The notes: generated by a model from the sequence alone, not told the origin. Counted from the stretch's first letter, positions 1-7,572 are shown. The stretch is DNA of 14,491 nucleotides from QZKY01 sp964488675 (GCA_964488675.1 CAZAWA010000057.1:1-14491); one strand, 5' to 3'. Made by a program: numbers and translations.

Positions 1-487
1 TAAATGGCTGCAGGTCGAGCTTGACCGAGCGAGCAGCCGGACCCTCGCCGATCATGATGTCGATCTGGTAGTCCTCAAGCGCGGGGTACAAGATTTCTTC
101 GACCACCGGAGAAAGCCGGTGGATCTCGTCGATGAACAGCACATCGTTCGCTTCAAGGTTGGTCAGGATGGCGGCCAGATCGCCGGGGCGCTCCAGAACC
201 GGGCCGGAAGTCTGGCGCAGGTTTACGCCCATCTCGCGCGCGATGATGTGCGCGAGTGTGGTCTTGCCCAAGCCGGGTGGGCCAAACAGCAGGGTGTGAT
301 CCAGCGCTTCGCGCCGGTTGCGCGCTGCTGAAATGAAAATCTCGAGCTGCTCGCGGGTCTTTTCCTGACCGACATATTCATCCAGATGTTTTGGTCGCAG
401 CGCGCGCTCCAGCGCTTCTTCGTTCGGCGAAGAAGGTTCGGCGGCGACGATGCGCCGTGGCGAGAAATCATCGGTCTGGATGCTCAT
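1..487 (-). CDS. ruvB: RuvB, Holliday-junction branch-migration ATPase (N-terminal 162 codons; cut by window edge)
   Basis: RuvB is the AAA+ motor that forms hexameric rings on both sides of RuvA and drives branch migration of Holliday junctions during recombinational repair. The reading frame starts at ATG 487-485 and stays open to the left edge, so 162 residues of a protein usually near 340-350 are visible. The Walker A motif GPPGLGKT is at residues 69-76 and Walker B LFIDEIHRL begins at residue 117. The segment GEGPAARSVKLDLQPF at the cut end is typical of RuvB. The N-terminal extension (about 25 residues before the conserved LRPKHLDEYVGQ) is normal for betaproteobacterial RuvB. The start lies 3 bp after the ruvA stop, which implies translational coupling within one ruvCAB transcript. 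The C-terminal ATPase lid and DNA-binding winged helix lie outside the window. Confidence 0.97.
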   Translation of the reverse strand, partial: MSIQTDDFSPRRIVAAEPSSPNEEALERALRPKHLDEYVGQEKTREQLEIFISAARNRREALDHTLLFGPPGLGKTTLAHIIAREMGVNLRQTSGPVLERPGDLAAILTNLEANDVLFIDEIHRLSPVVEEILYPALEDYQIDIMIGEGPAARSVKLDLQPF

Positions 488-490
488 CGG

Positions 491-1069
491 TTAGCCTTTT
501 GAAAGTGCCTTCAGCGCCAGCTTGATGCCATCCGAGACAGAGGTGCCATCAGGCACCTGCTTCATCGCCAGCACAGCCTCTTTGTCCGAGTAGCCGAGCG
601 CCAGCAAGGCGTTCATGATGTCAGCGCTTGCATCGCTGTGTATGGCGACGCCGCCTGCGCCGAGGTCGGCGCCAAGCTTGCCCTTGAGCTCCAGCAGCAA
701 TCGCTCGGCGGTTTTCTTGCCGATGCCGGGAATTTTCGTCAGGCGCCCGGCTTCCTGCCTTGTGACGGCCTGCGACAGGTCGGCGACGGACAGGCCTGAA
801 AGCAGCGATAGCGCAATTCGTGCGCCAACGCCGGAAATCCTGATCAGCTGACGAAAGGCCGCACGCTCTTCCTGCGTGCCGAAACCGTACAGCAGTTGCG
901 CATCCTCGCGCACAACCAGATGCGTGAACAGCGCGACTTTTTCACCGAGTGCAGGCAGGTTATAGAAAGTGCTCATCGGGACATCGACTTCATAGCCGAC
1001 GCCGCTGCAATCGACCAGCAACTGGGGCGGGTTCTTTTCGAGCAGGATGCCGGAGAGACGACCGATCAT
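491..1069 (-). CDS. ruvA: RuvA, Holliday-junction recognition subunit
   Basis: RuvA tetramers bind four-way junctions and load the RuvB motor. The protein is 192 residues, normal for the family. It opens with MIGRLSGILLEKNPP, the standard RuvA N terminus (OB-fold domain I). Helix-hairpin-helix motifs follow: RISGVGARIALSLL at about residues 76-89 and KIPGIGKKTAERLLLEL at about 111-127. The C-terminal three-helix domain III that touches RuvB is recognisable by ALLALGYSDKEA. The frame is open a further 10 codons upstream to a TTG, but ATG at 1069 was chosen because it matches the family start. No strong Shine-Dalgarno sequence precedes it. It lies 50 bp after ruvC and 3 bp before ruvB. Confidence 0.97.
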   Translation of the reverse strand: MIGRLSGILLEKNPPQLLVDCSGVGYEVDVPMSTFYNLPALGEKVALFTHLVVREDAQLLYGFGTQEERAAFRQLIRISGVGARIALSLLSGLSVADLSQAVTRQEAGRLTKIPGIGKKTAERLLLELKGKLGADLGAGGVAIHSDASADIMNALLALGYSDKEAVLAMKQVPDGTSVSDGIKLALKALSKG

Positions 1070-1119
1070 GAGCGTGACATTCAAAATTAATTTGTCCAAT
1101 GATACAGGACGCCAATTGC

Positions 1120-1653
1120 TTACCCCACCAATCGCCCGCGCTTCATGCGCAGGCCCTTGCTGGTTAGTTTGCCAAGCGCAGCTAGCGCTTCGCCGCTATG
1201 GGCGTGGCAAATCGCGACGCCCAGCGCGTCGGCCGCGTCGGCGCCAGGCAATGTCGGCAGCGACAGCAGGCGTTGCACCATGTCCTGCACCTGCCGCTTG
1301 TGCGCCTTGCCGTGGCCGACGACCGCCTGCTTGAGTTGCAGTGCGGTATATTCGGATACGCTCAGGTTGGCGCTGACCAGCGCAGAAATGGCAGCGCCGC
1401 GCGCTTGCCCAAGCAGCAGCGTCGATTGCGGATTGACATTGACGAATACTTTTTCAATGACGGCGCAATCAGGCTGGTAGGTGCGGATGATTTCGGACAC
1501 GCTGCTGAAGATGGTTTTCAGACGGTCTGGCAGTTCGGCCGAAGTGGGCGTGCTGATGGTGCCGGATGCGATGTAGGCGAGCTTGTTGCCTTGCTTCGTA
1601 ATGACGCCAAAGCCGGTGGTGCGCAGGCCGGGGTCGATGCCGAGAATTTTCAT
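1120..1653 (-). CDS. ruvC: RuvC, Holliday-junction resolvase (endonuclease)
   Basis: RuvC is the dimeric, Mg-dependent nuclease that cuts Holliday junctions symmetrically, working with RuvAB. The 177-residue product has the RNase H-like fold signature. The acidic residues expected in the active site are visible: D7 in ILGIDPG, E67 in AVIEKVF, and D139 and D142 in GADAADALG. The motif NPQSTLLLGQARGA around residues 74-87 is also typical. The start at ATG 1653 was chosen over an upstream in-frame start because it gives the canonical MKILGIDPGLR terminus and is preceded by a purine-rich GGGAGGGAG ribosome site. It follows purH by 47 bp, with a stem-loop in that gap, and precedes ruvA. Confidence 0.97.
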   Translation of the reverse strand: MKILGIDPGLRTTGFGVITKQGNKLAYIASGTISTPTSAELPDRLKTIFSSVSEIIRTYQPDCAVIEKVFVNVNPQSTLLLGQARGAAISALVSANLSVSEYTALQLKQAVVGHGKAHKRQVQDMVQRLLSLPTLPGADAADALGVAICHAHSGEALAALGKLTSKGLRMKRGRLVG

Positions 1654-1665
1654 GCCTGTCTCCCT

Positions 1666-1692
1666 CCCTTTCCCCCTGTCATGGGGAGAGGG
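1666..1692 (-). promoter_or_regulatory. Imperfect stem-loop between purH and ruvC
   Basis: Seen directly: 10-base arms (1666-1675 and 1683-1692) pair with a single mismatch around a 7-base loop. On the transcript the arms read CCCTCTCCCC and GGGGAAAGGG. The 3' arm abuts the purine-rich stretch that serves as the ruvC ribosome site. No T-run follows, so it is not a good intrinsic terminator. A role in mRNA processing or in tuning ruvC translation relative to purH is inference. Confidence 0.45.
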
Positions 1693-1700
1693 AAAAATAA

Positions 1701-3266
1701 TCAATGCCGGAAATGCCGCACGCCGGTGAACATCATCACCAGTCCGCGCTCGTTGGCTGCATCAATTATTTCCTGATCGCGCACCGAACCGCCCGGCTGG
1801 ATGATGCAGGTGGCGCCTGCATCAGCGACGACATCTACCCCGTCACGAAACGGGAAGAAAGCGTCGGATGCGACCGCCGATCCCGCCAGGGACAATCCGG
1901 CCTGCTGTGATTTCATCACCGCGGCGCGCGCCGCATCGACGCGGCTGACCTGACCGGCGCCGACGCCGAGTGTCATGCCATTGGCACAGAACACAATGGC
2001 ATTGGATTTGACGAACTTTGCAACGCGCCATGCGAACAGCATATCTTCGAGTTGTTGCGGCGTTGGCCGCAGCGCCGTGACGACTTCCAGCTCGGAGAGC
2101 GCGAGGTTGCGCGTGTCCGGTGACTGCAGCAGCACGCCGCCGCCGACACGCTTGATCTCATACGCGTTCATGCTCCGGCCTAGCGGGATTTTCAGCAGAC
2201 GAAGGTTCTTTTTTGAACCCAGAATCTGCAGGGCTTCGGCAGTAAAAGATGGCGCAATCAAAACCTCAACGAACAGCCTGGAAACTTCCTGCGCGGCAAT
2301 GGCATCCAGTTCGCGGTTGAAAGCGATGATGCCGCCGAAGGCGGCTTCCGGGTCGGTGGTTAGCGCTTTGGCGTAGGCTTCCTGCAAATTGGCCCCGGTG
2401 GCCGCGCCGCACGGGTTGGCATGCTTGATGATCACGCAGGCGGGGGCGTCAAAGGTTTTTGCGCACTCCCACGCCGCGTCAGCATCGGCAATGTTATTGA
2501 ACGACAGTTCCTTGCCCTGTAGCTGGGTGTAGGTGCCGAGCGCGCCGGCGGGCGCGTGCAGGTCGCGATAAAATGCGGCCGACTGGTGCGGGTTTTCCCC
2601 GTAACGCATGTCCTGCACCTTCTCGAACGCGATATTCATCACTTGCGGATAGCGGCTGCGCGTGGCATGTCGCCGGTCACTGCCGAGGCTGGACAGGTAG
2701 TTGGCGATTGCGCCATCGTATTGCGCAGTGTGAGCATACACTTTCGTCGCGAGACGGAATTTGCTGTCGTAAGAAAGTTCGCCATTGCTTGCGGCCAGTT
2801 CTGCAAGCACGGGCGCGTAATCGGACGGATCGCAGATGACGATCACATCCGTGTGGTTTTTCGCCGCCGAACGCAGCAAGGCAGGGCCGCCGATGTCGAT
2901 GTTCTCAATGGCATCTTCCAGCGAGCAATCCACTTGCGCAACGGTTTGCCGGAATGGATACAGGTTGACCACGACCATGTCGATGGTGGCGATGCCATGC
3001 TGTTGCAAGGCTGCCATATGTTCCGGCAGGTCGCGGCGCGCGAGGATGCCGCCATGCACATTGGGATGCAGCGTTTTGACGCGGCCATCGAGCATTTCGG
3101 GGAAGCCGGTGATGTCGGCGACTTCAGTCACCTTGACGCCGTTGTCCAGCAGCAAGGCAGCCGTGCCGCCGGTGGAGAGGATATTGACACCCAGCGCGGC
3201 AAGGGCGCGTGCGAAGTCGACAATGCCTTCCTTGTCGGAAACGGAAATCAGCGCTTGCTTGATCAT
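1701..3266 (-). CDS. purH: PurH, bifunctional AICAR formyltransferase / IMP cyclohydrolase
   Basis: This enzyme catalyses the last two steps of de novo purine synthesis: it formylates AICAR with 10-formyl-tetrahydrofolate to FAICAR, then closes the ring to IMP. The 521-residue length is normal. The N-terminal MGS-like cyclohydrolase domain spans about residues 1-130, with ILSTGGTA at 29-36 and GRVKTLHP at 61-68. The C-terminal formyltransferase domain carries RYGENPHQ at 221-228, and the catalytic Lys-His pair lies at 281-282 in VIIKHANPCGAA. It sits 20 bp after fis and 47 bp before ruvC, inside the same-direction operon. The ribosome site before ATG 3266 is weak, so it may depend on translation of fis. 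No truncation or missing key residue was noticed. Confidence 0.98.
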   Translation of the reverse strand: MIKQALISVSDKEGIVDFARALAALGVNILSTGGTAALLLDNGVKVTEVADITGFPEMLDGRVKTLHPNVHGGILARRDLPEHMAALQQHGIATIDMVVVNLYPFRQTVAQVDCSLEDAIENIDIGGPALLRSAAKNHTDVIVICDPSDYAPVLAELAASNGELSYDSKFRLATKVYAHTAQYDGAIANYLSSLGSDRRHATRSRYPQVMNIAFEKVQDMRYGENPHQSAAFYRDLHAPAGALGTYTQLQGKELSFNNIADADAAWECAKTFDAPACVIIKHANPCGAATGANLQEAYAKALTTDPEAAFGGIIAFNRELDAIAAQEVSRLFVEVLIAPSFTAEALQILGSKKNLRLLKIPLGRSMNAYEIKRVGGGVLLQSPDTRNLALSELEVVTALRPTPQQLEDMLFAWRVAKFVKSNAIVFCANGMTLGVGAGQVSRVDAARAAVMKSQQAGLSLAGSAVASDAFFPFRDGVDVVADAGATCIIQPGGSVRDQEIIDAANERGLVMMFTGVRHFRH

Positions 3267-3286
3267 GATGTGGGGCGGATGGCTGC

Positions 3287-3520
3287 TTACAGCAATCCGT
3301 GTTGTTGCAGTTTCTTTCGCAGCGTGTTGCGATTGATGCCGAGGATGTGCGCAGCATGCGACTGGTTGCCGTTGGCGCGCGCCATGGCCACTTTGAGCAC
3401 CGGCACCTCGACGGCATGGATCACCATGTCATAAAGCTCGTGCGGCTTTTGATCGCCCAGGTTCTTGAAGTAATTTTCGAGACTCTTTTGGACCACATCC
3501 TGGATTTTTTCCTTGCTCAT
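3287..3520 (-). CDS. fis: Fis-family DNA-binding nucleoid protein
   Basis: Fis is a small dimeric DNA-bending protein that shapes the nucleoid and activates growth-related promoters. The product is 77 residues. The C-terminal helix-turn-helix is clear: VAMARANGNQSHAAHILGIN followed by RNTLRKKLQQHGLL, close to the classical Fis recognition region. The frame is open upstream into dusB. ATG 3520 was chosen because MSKEKIQDVVQKSLENYF is the usual start of the betaproteobacterial version, which is shorter than the 98-residue enterobacterial Fis. The gene lies 43 bp after dusB and 20 bp before purH. The dusB-fis pairing is conserved across many proteobacteria and suggests transcription from the dusB promoter. 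The ribosome site (GCGGGCAGC) is only moderate. Confidence 0.95.
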   Translation of the reverse strand: MSKEKIQDVVQKSLENYFKNLGDQKPHELYDMVIHAVEVPVLKVAMARANGNQSHAAHILGINRNTLRKKLQQHGLL

Positions 3521-3563
3521 GCTGCCCGCACCGTATGAATAGGGTTTCTCATTGTTACCGCCA

Positions 3564-4580
3564 TCAGGCGGCAAACTTTTCCTGGATAAAAGCGTATTGT
3601 AACCGCTCGCCATGCACAATTTGCGATTCAAGGAAGCGGTCGACCGCTTTAATTTGTAAGTCGCAGCTTTCCAGCCGGTTCATGTGTTGGCGAAATGCCT
3701 CGCCGCCAGGCAAATCACGAACATACCAGCCAATATGCTTGCGCGCTGTACGCACACCAACGGCTTCGCCGTAAAAGGCATAATGGTCCAGCAAATGTTG
3801 CGCCATCAGATCGCGGACTTCAGCGACGGTCGGTGGCGGCAATAGCTCGCCGGTTCGCAGGAAGTGGTCGATTTCCCGGAAAATCCATGGCCGTCCTTGT
3901 GCTGCGCGACCGACCATCACGGCGTCGGCGCCGGTGCGATCCAGCACCAGCCGTGCCTTTTCAGGGGTGTTGATGTCACCGTTGGCGACAACCGGTATCG
4001 AAACAGCCGATTTTACAGCCGCAATCGTTTCGTACTCGGCCTCGCCTGCATAACCGTCGGCGCGGGTACGCCCATGCAGCGTCAGCATGGCTATGCCGGA
4101 CGCTTCTGCCATTTTCGCAATCCGCATGGCATTTTTGTTGGCGCGATCCCAGCCGGTGCGAAATTTCAATGTGACTGGCACACGGACTGCATTGACGACG
4201 GCGTCCAGAATGGCGCCAACCAGCCGTTCGTGCTGCAACAGAGCCGATCCGCACCAGTTGTTGCATACTTTTTTGGCAGGGCAGCCCATGTTGATATCGA
4301 TGATTTGTGCGCCGCGATCCACATTATGTCGCGCGCAATCAGCCAGTTCCCTGGGGTCGGCGCCGACGATTTGCACGGCTTTGGGTTCCATCTCGCCGTC
4401 AAAGTTGGTGCGGCGTGTGCTTTTGCCGGTGTGCCAAAGGCGAGGGTTGGCGGCGGCCATTTCGGATACTGCGTAACCGGCGCCGAGTTTCTTGCACAGC
4501 TGGCGAAACGGGCGATCCGTGACGCCAGCCATCGGCGCGACGAACACATTATTGCTCAGGCTGTAAGGACCGATGTGCAT
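3564..4580 (-). CDS. dusB: DusB, tRNA-dihydrouridine synthase
   Basis: This FMN-dependent enzyme reduces specific uridines in tRNA to dihydrouridine using NAD(P)H. The 338-residue protein shows the TIM-barrel family features. The flavin-binding start VFVAPMAGVTDRPFR is at residues 12-26, and the catalytic Cys100 lies in INMGCPAKKV. TLHGRTRADGYAGEA is in the barrel, and VVANGDINTPEKA and DAVMVGRAAQGRPWIFREI are the C-terminal phosphate-binding motifs. The stretch after the catalytic motif (CNNWCGSALL) has two extra cysteines compared with E. coli DusB, as recalled. ATG 4580 gives the family-standard MHIGPYSLSNNVFVAPMAG terminus. It is the first gene of the fis-purH-ruvCAB run. Confidence 0.97.
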   Translation of the reverse strand: MHIGPYSLSNNVFVAPMAGVTDRPFRQLCKKLGAGYAVSEMAAANPRLWHTGKSTRRTNFDGEMEPKAVQIVGADPRELADCARHNVDRGAQIIDINMGCPAKKVCNNWCGSALLQHERLVGAILDAVVNAVRVPVTLKFRTGWDRANKNAMRIAKMAEASGIAMLTLHGRTRADGYAGEAEYETIAAVKSAVSIPVVANGDINTPEKARLVLDRTGADAVMVGRAAQGRPWIFREIDHFLRTGELLPPPTVAEVRDLMAQHLLDHYAFYGEAVGVRTARKHIGWYVRDLPGGEAFRQHMNRLESCDLQIKAVDRFLESQIVHGERLQYAFIQEKFAA

Positions 4581-4615
4581 GAAATGTTGAAAATGAGTTT
4601 CTGACCGGGCTGCGT

Positions 4616-4648
4616 ATTCTAACCGAAATCATGCCTAAAATTTAGGCA
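4616..4648 (-). promoter_or_regulatory. Likely dusB operon promoter with an upstream 17-bp perfect palindrome
   Basis: On the minus strand a TAGAAT -10-like hexamer (4616-4621) lies 36 bp ahead of the dusB ATG. No good -35 hexamer sits at the usual spacing. In its place is the perfect palindrome TGCCTAAATTTTAGGCA (4632-4648, 8-base arms around one base). A palindrome over the -35 region is what one expects of a regulator or activator site. It could alternatively form a weak 6-bp hairpin ending the upstream phosphatase transcript, but no T-run follows. The promoter call is inference from motif and position. Confidence 0.45.
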
Positions 4649-4676
4649 GGGCAAAATTAATTCCAGTATCCTTCTC

Positions 4677-5339
4677 CTAGAAATGCTTGTCGTAATCGAC
4701 GGGCTTGCGCAATGGCTCAAGGTGTTCAACTTCACCCCACGCCAGCAGGCGGATTTCGCCGTTGCCGATGGCGAACCGGTTGATGCTGGTGTTGAGCACC
4801 GGCATGCGGGCATTGTTCCCGAGCGGGATGCCGTTGGCTGCGCGGTAGGCGGATTCGACGATGCCGAAGTGCGCGATCACGGCGATTTTTTGCCCCGGGT
4901 GCTGCGCCGCGCATCGGTGCAGTGCTGCCATCGCCCGGTGGAAAAACTGGCGCGGGCTTTCCGCTTCCCGTTCGCCCGGCGGGAACACATGATCGGGGTC
5001 GGCGGCATGCCATGCCGCATGTGATTCCGGATAGCGCAGCGCGATTTCTTCCGGGTGCAGGCCCTCGAACGCACCATAGCATCGTTCTCGCAAATCCCGG
5101 TCGACTTTTACCTGCAGGTTGTGCCACTTCGCAATTTCTTCTGCTGTTTTCGTCGCGCGCTGCATGTCGCTGGCGATGATGGCGTTCAGCGATTCATGCT
5201 TGAGGGTTTGCCCTAGCGCGATGGCTTGCTGCTCGCCTTTTTCGTTCAGCGGGATGTCGCTATGGCCTTGCAGCCGTTTCACCTTGTTCCAGGCCGTTTG
5301 CCCGTGACGGATGATCAAGAGTTCCGTAACCTTGCTCAC
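4677..5339 (-). CDS. Histidine phosphatase family protein (phosphoglycerate-mutase-like)
   Basis: This is a 220-residue member of the branch-1 histidine phosphatase superfamily, which includes cofactor-dependent phosphoglycerate mutases and many small-molecule phosphatases. The RHGQT motif with the catalytic, phosphorylated His12 is at residues 11-15. GHSDIPLNEKGEQQA and SDMQRATKTAE (phosphate-binding Arg) follow, then RERCYGAFEG with the acid residue, and the second active-site His in AVIAHFGIVES. The AHFG form differs slightly from the more common SHGG. The exact substrate cannot be read from sequence; annotation as GpmB would be a guess. The start is GTG at 5339, with GAGG of the upstream gene's stop region as ribosome site. 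It lies 11 bp after the PEBP gene, so the two are almost certainly co-transcribed. Confidence 0.9.
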   Translation of the reverse strand: MSKVTELLIIRHGQTAWNKVKRLQGHSDIPLNEKGEQQAIALGQTLKHESLNAIIASDMQRATKTAEEIAKWHNLQVKVDRDLRERCYGAFEGLHPEEIALRYPESHAAWHAADPDHVFPPGEREAESPRQFFHRAMAALHRCAAQHPGQKIAVIAHFGIVESAYRAANGIPLGNNARMPVLNTSINRFAIGNGEIRLLAWGEVEHLEPLRKPVDYDKHF

Positions 5340-5350
5340 TGCCTGTTACC

Positions 5351-5980
5351 TCATTTTTCCAGTGACGGATTCAGCGTGTAGATGCCGGTTATGTTCGTTT
5401 CCGCGAGGATGTGGCCCTTCATGGCATCGCGCGCCTGCTGACCGGTGAACTTGCCATCGACGCCAAGCTTTTCGACATCAAGGGCATATACCGTAAAGAC
5501 ATAGTGGTGCAGGATGCTGTCGTTCCAGGGTGGACAGGGGCCGTCATAGCCAAAATAGTCGCCGCCCATCTCGGCATCGCCCGTAAACCAGGCGGTGTAA
5601 TCGTTGATTCCCTGGCGCGCATTGTGTGCGGCAGCAGGGCCTGGCTTGCCACGCGCGGTAACCGCGTTCGAGAACTCGCCTTCGGCAATCGCAGTCAGCG
5701 AGGGGGGGAGATCGACCAGCAGCCAGTGGAAGAAATCGACTCGCGGCAGGTCGGCGGGGATGGTTCGGCCTTCCTGGTTGACATCGTCGCCCCTGGAGGG
5801 CACATCATAGTCATGGCAAATTACCGCCAGCGACTTGGTTCCGGCAGGGACACCACTCCAGGCCAGATGCGGGTTTCTGTTCTCGGACAAGGTGACATGC
5901 GTTTCAGGGTCGATTACGCAAAACGCGAGCCTGCCGGGAATTTTGCCGTTGTCGGTAAACGAGTCGCTCCAGAGTTTCAT
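5351..5980 (-). CDS. YbhB/YbcL-type PEBP family protein (Raf-kinase-inhibitor-like)
   Basis: The 209-residue protein belongs to the bacterial phosphatidylethanolamine-binding protein family, whose cellular role is poorly defined. Recognisable family features are the N-terminal SDSFTDNGKIPGRLAF, SENRNPHLAWSGVPAGTKSLA, HDYDVPSRGDDVNQEGR, and DFFHWLLVDLPPS around the ligand pocket. GYDGPCPPWNDSILHHYVFTV and VYALDVEKLGVDG are in the C-terminal half. It has no signal peptide, so it is likely cytoplasmic. ATG 5980 was chosen because AGGAGGG precedes it closely; an in-frame GTG at 6022 would add 14 unconserved residues. The stop codon overlaps the ribosome site of the phosphatase gene. A remnant of a stress-protein gene lies upstream on the same strand. 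Confidence 0.9.
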   Translation of the reverse strand: MKLWSDSFTDNGKIPGRLAFCVIDPETHVTLSENRNPHLAWSGVPAGTKSLAVICHDYDVPSRGDDVNQEGRTIPADLPRVDFFHWLLVDLPPSLTAIAEGEFSNAVTARGKPGPAAAHNARQGINDYTAWFTGDAEMGGDYFGYDGPCPPWNDSILHHYVFTVYALDVEKLGVDGKFTGQQARDAMKGHILAETNITGIYTLNPSLEK

Positions 5981-6049
5981 TTGCCCTCCTGTTGTTTGCT
6001 GTTTGGGGGAAGTTTGTGCCACTCTGCCATTTTGCCAGAGGATATCGAT

Positions 6050-6271
6050 TCAGGCTACATCGGCGGATTCGTCCGACTTGTCCGCCACAGCCAGAACCGG
6101 AATTTCGCCCTTGCGCAGCAGATGCGACATGGCTGGGCCAGGCAAAATCTGTTTGAGCATCCCTTTGCCATGCACGCCGAACAGGATCAAATGTGCATCA
6201 GTGACTGGGTGTGACGGCACATCAGCCGGCAGGCTATTGCGCCGCATAGGGCGATGTTGCGGGTGTTTCAA
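6050..6271 (-). pseudogene. Remnant of a universal stress protein (UspA) gene, C-terminal part only
   Basis: The frame of up to 73 codons contains DAHLILFGVHGKGMLKQI followed by LPGPAMSHLLRKGEIPVLAVAD. This aligns by eye with the UspA C-terminal signature (D-L-I-x-x-G-x-x-G-x-G, about nine residues, G-S/P, then a final P-V-L-x-V strand). A complete Usp domain needs about 140 residues. The N-terminal ATP-binding half is absent, and the divergent channel gene starts about 100 bp away, so there is no room for it. The first ~23 codons do not look like Usp. An AGGAG box persists at 6310-6314 on this strand without a following ATG. Most likely this is a deletion remnant. A functional 73-residue protein starting at TTG 6271 is less likely. 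Confidence 0.65.
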
Positions 6272-6321
6272 GGCTGTTGTAATTCGGATATATGTGATCT
6301 GCGTTAATGCTCCTGTTTGGG

Positions 6322-6349
6322 TTGACAGCTAAATTGTTGCGAATGAAAT
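6322..6349 (+). promoter_or_regulatory. Likely sigma-70 promoter of the potassium channel gene
   Basis: A perfect TTGACA (6322-6327), a 16-bp spacer and TGAAAT (6344-6349, four of six matches) lie 25-52 bp ahead of the GTG start. The implied transcript start near 6356 leaves a leader of about 18 bases that contains the GAGG ribosome site. Confidence 0.5.
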
Positions 6350-6373
6350 AGCTTGATTAACCGAGGCGCCGAA

Positions 6374-7417
6374 GTGACTGAGTCCAGGCAGAAACTGTTG
6401 AGAGCCATCATGGGGCTGATTGTGCTGACGACTGTTTGCACGATCGGTCTGATGTATTTCGAGGGCTTATCGGCGTTCGATTCTTTCTGGCTGACGATTG
6501 TCAGCCTGTCGACCACCGGGTACGGCGACATCGTGCCGCACACTGTGCCGGGGCGACTCTTTCTGCTTTCAATGCTGGTGACCGGGCTCGTCGTTGTCAC
6601 CTATTCGCTGGGCACGATCATCAACATACTGGTGGAAAATCAGTTGTTTAATTTGAAGGGGAAGCGCAAGATGACCAAGGCGATTTCAAACCTGCAAAAC
6701 CATGTCATCGTTTGCGGCGCAGGCCGGGTGGGCGGCAATGTGGCCGACATCTTGCGGGCCGAAAGCGCGCCGTATGTCGTGATTGAAGCCAACGAAGATC
6801 TGGTAAACAAAATGCGCGATGATGGCCATCTTGTGCTTCATGGCGACGCGACCGAGGATGATCTGCTTCATCAGGCCGGCATTCAGCGCGCCAGGGGCAT
6901 CATTTGCGGGTTGTCGAACGATGCTTACAATGTGTTCGTCGTGCTGACGGCGCGGGCGCTCAATCCCGGATTGATGATCGTCTCGCGCGCGGTGCAACCG
7001 GAATCCGTCGCGAAATTGCGCCACGCCGGCGCGGACAAGATTATTTCGCCCGACCAGATCGGCGGCCACCGGATGGCAATGGCCATGCTGAAGCCTACGG
7101 CTCTCGAACTGATGGACACCATGTTCGCGCCGCACAACCTGGAAATTCAGCTGGAAGAGATTCTGGTCGGCGCGAATTCTGCGATGGCTAACAAGCCGGT
7201 CAACGAGTTCTTCGGCAAGGGTCTGAGCGAAGTAATACTGGTGGCTATCATACGGAGCAGTGGCGTGAAGATGAATCCGGCCGTTGAGGAGATCATCCAG
7301 CCGGGTGATACGCTGGTGCTGATAGGGTCGCGGCTCGACCTCGGGAAGATAGAGGCGGTCGCGCTTCCTGATTTAGCGGCCAGCCATCCGCAAAAATCAT
7401 ATACTCTACCCGGGTAA
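6374..7417 (+). CDS. Two-helix potassium channel with cytoplasmic RCK (TrkA-N/TrkA-C) domains
   Basis: The 347-residue inner-membrane protein conducts potassium, with gating by cytoplasmic RCK domains. The first membrane helix is at about residues 9-29. The pore helix and selectivity filter STTGYGD lie at about 41-52, and the second helix is at about 60-85. A TrkA-N Rossmann domain follows, with VIVCGAGRVGGNVA (GxGxxG at 115-120) and the conserved acidic VVIEANED ending the second strand. LVLHGDATEDDLLHQAGI is typical of nucleotide-binding RCK domains. A TrkA-C domain covers about residues 250-330. The GTG at 6374 was chosen because GAGG lies 7 bases upstream; the in-frame TTG at 6353 has no such site. 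The overall plan resembles MthK/Kch-type channels. The ligand (NAD(H), ATP, Ca or c-di-AMP-like) cannot be told from sequence. Confidence 0.92.
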   Translation: MTESRQKLLRAIMGLIVLTTVCTIGLMYFEGLSAFDSFWLTIVSLSTTGYGDIVPHTVPGRLFLLSMLVTGLVVVTYSLGTIINILVENQLFNLKGKRKMTKAISNLQNHVIVCGAGRVGGNVADILRAESAPYVVIEANEDLVNKMRDDGHLVLHGDATEDDLLHQAGIQRARGIICGLSNDAYNVFVVLTARALNPGLMIVSRAVQPESVAKLRHAGADKIISPDQIGGHRMAMAMLKPTALELMDTMFAPHNLEIQLEEILVGANSAMANKPVNEFFGKGLSEVILVAIIRSSGVKMNPAVEEIIQPGDTLVLIGSRLDLGKIEAVALPDLAASHPQKSYTLPG

Positions 7418-7500
7418 TGTTTGTCTGGCGCATCAGGCCTGGTTGTTATGATTTTATTGTTGCATACTCCCAGAAAGGCAAGGTATTTTGCGCCAAAAAC

Positions 7501-7517
7501 TGCACATATTTTGTGCA
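7501..7517. repeat. Inverted repeat TGCACA-N5-TGTGCA
   Basis: Perfect 6-base arms around TATTT lie about 85 bp after the channel stop. The form is that of a dimeric regulator site, but no promoter is visible beside it and it lies between gene 3' ends. Function unknown. Confidence 0.4.
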
Positions 7518-7572
7518 AATATAGCCTTTTCCAGCTTCCGGATGCTCCCCAGGCCGAATTTTGACCAACTAT

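Noticed and set aside
2556..3434. 292-codon open frame on the plus strand
   Set aside because: It is antisense to purH and fis, which are certain genes. Its composition (His/Asp/Val-rich) is that of a shadow frame in GC-rich coding DNA, and no motif is recognisable.
4632..4648. Intrinsic terminator of the phosphatase gene
   Set aside because: The palindrome gives only a 6-bp AT-rich stem and no T-run follows; its place at a promoter fits better.
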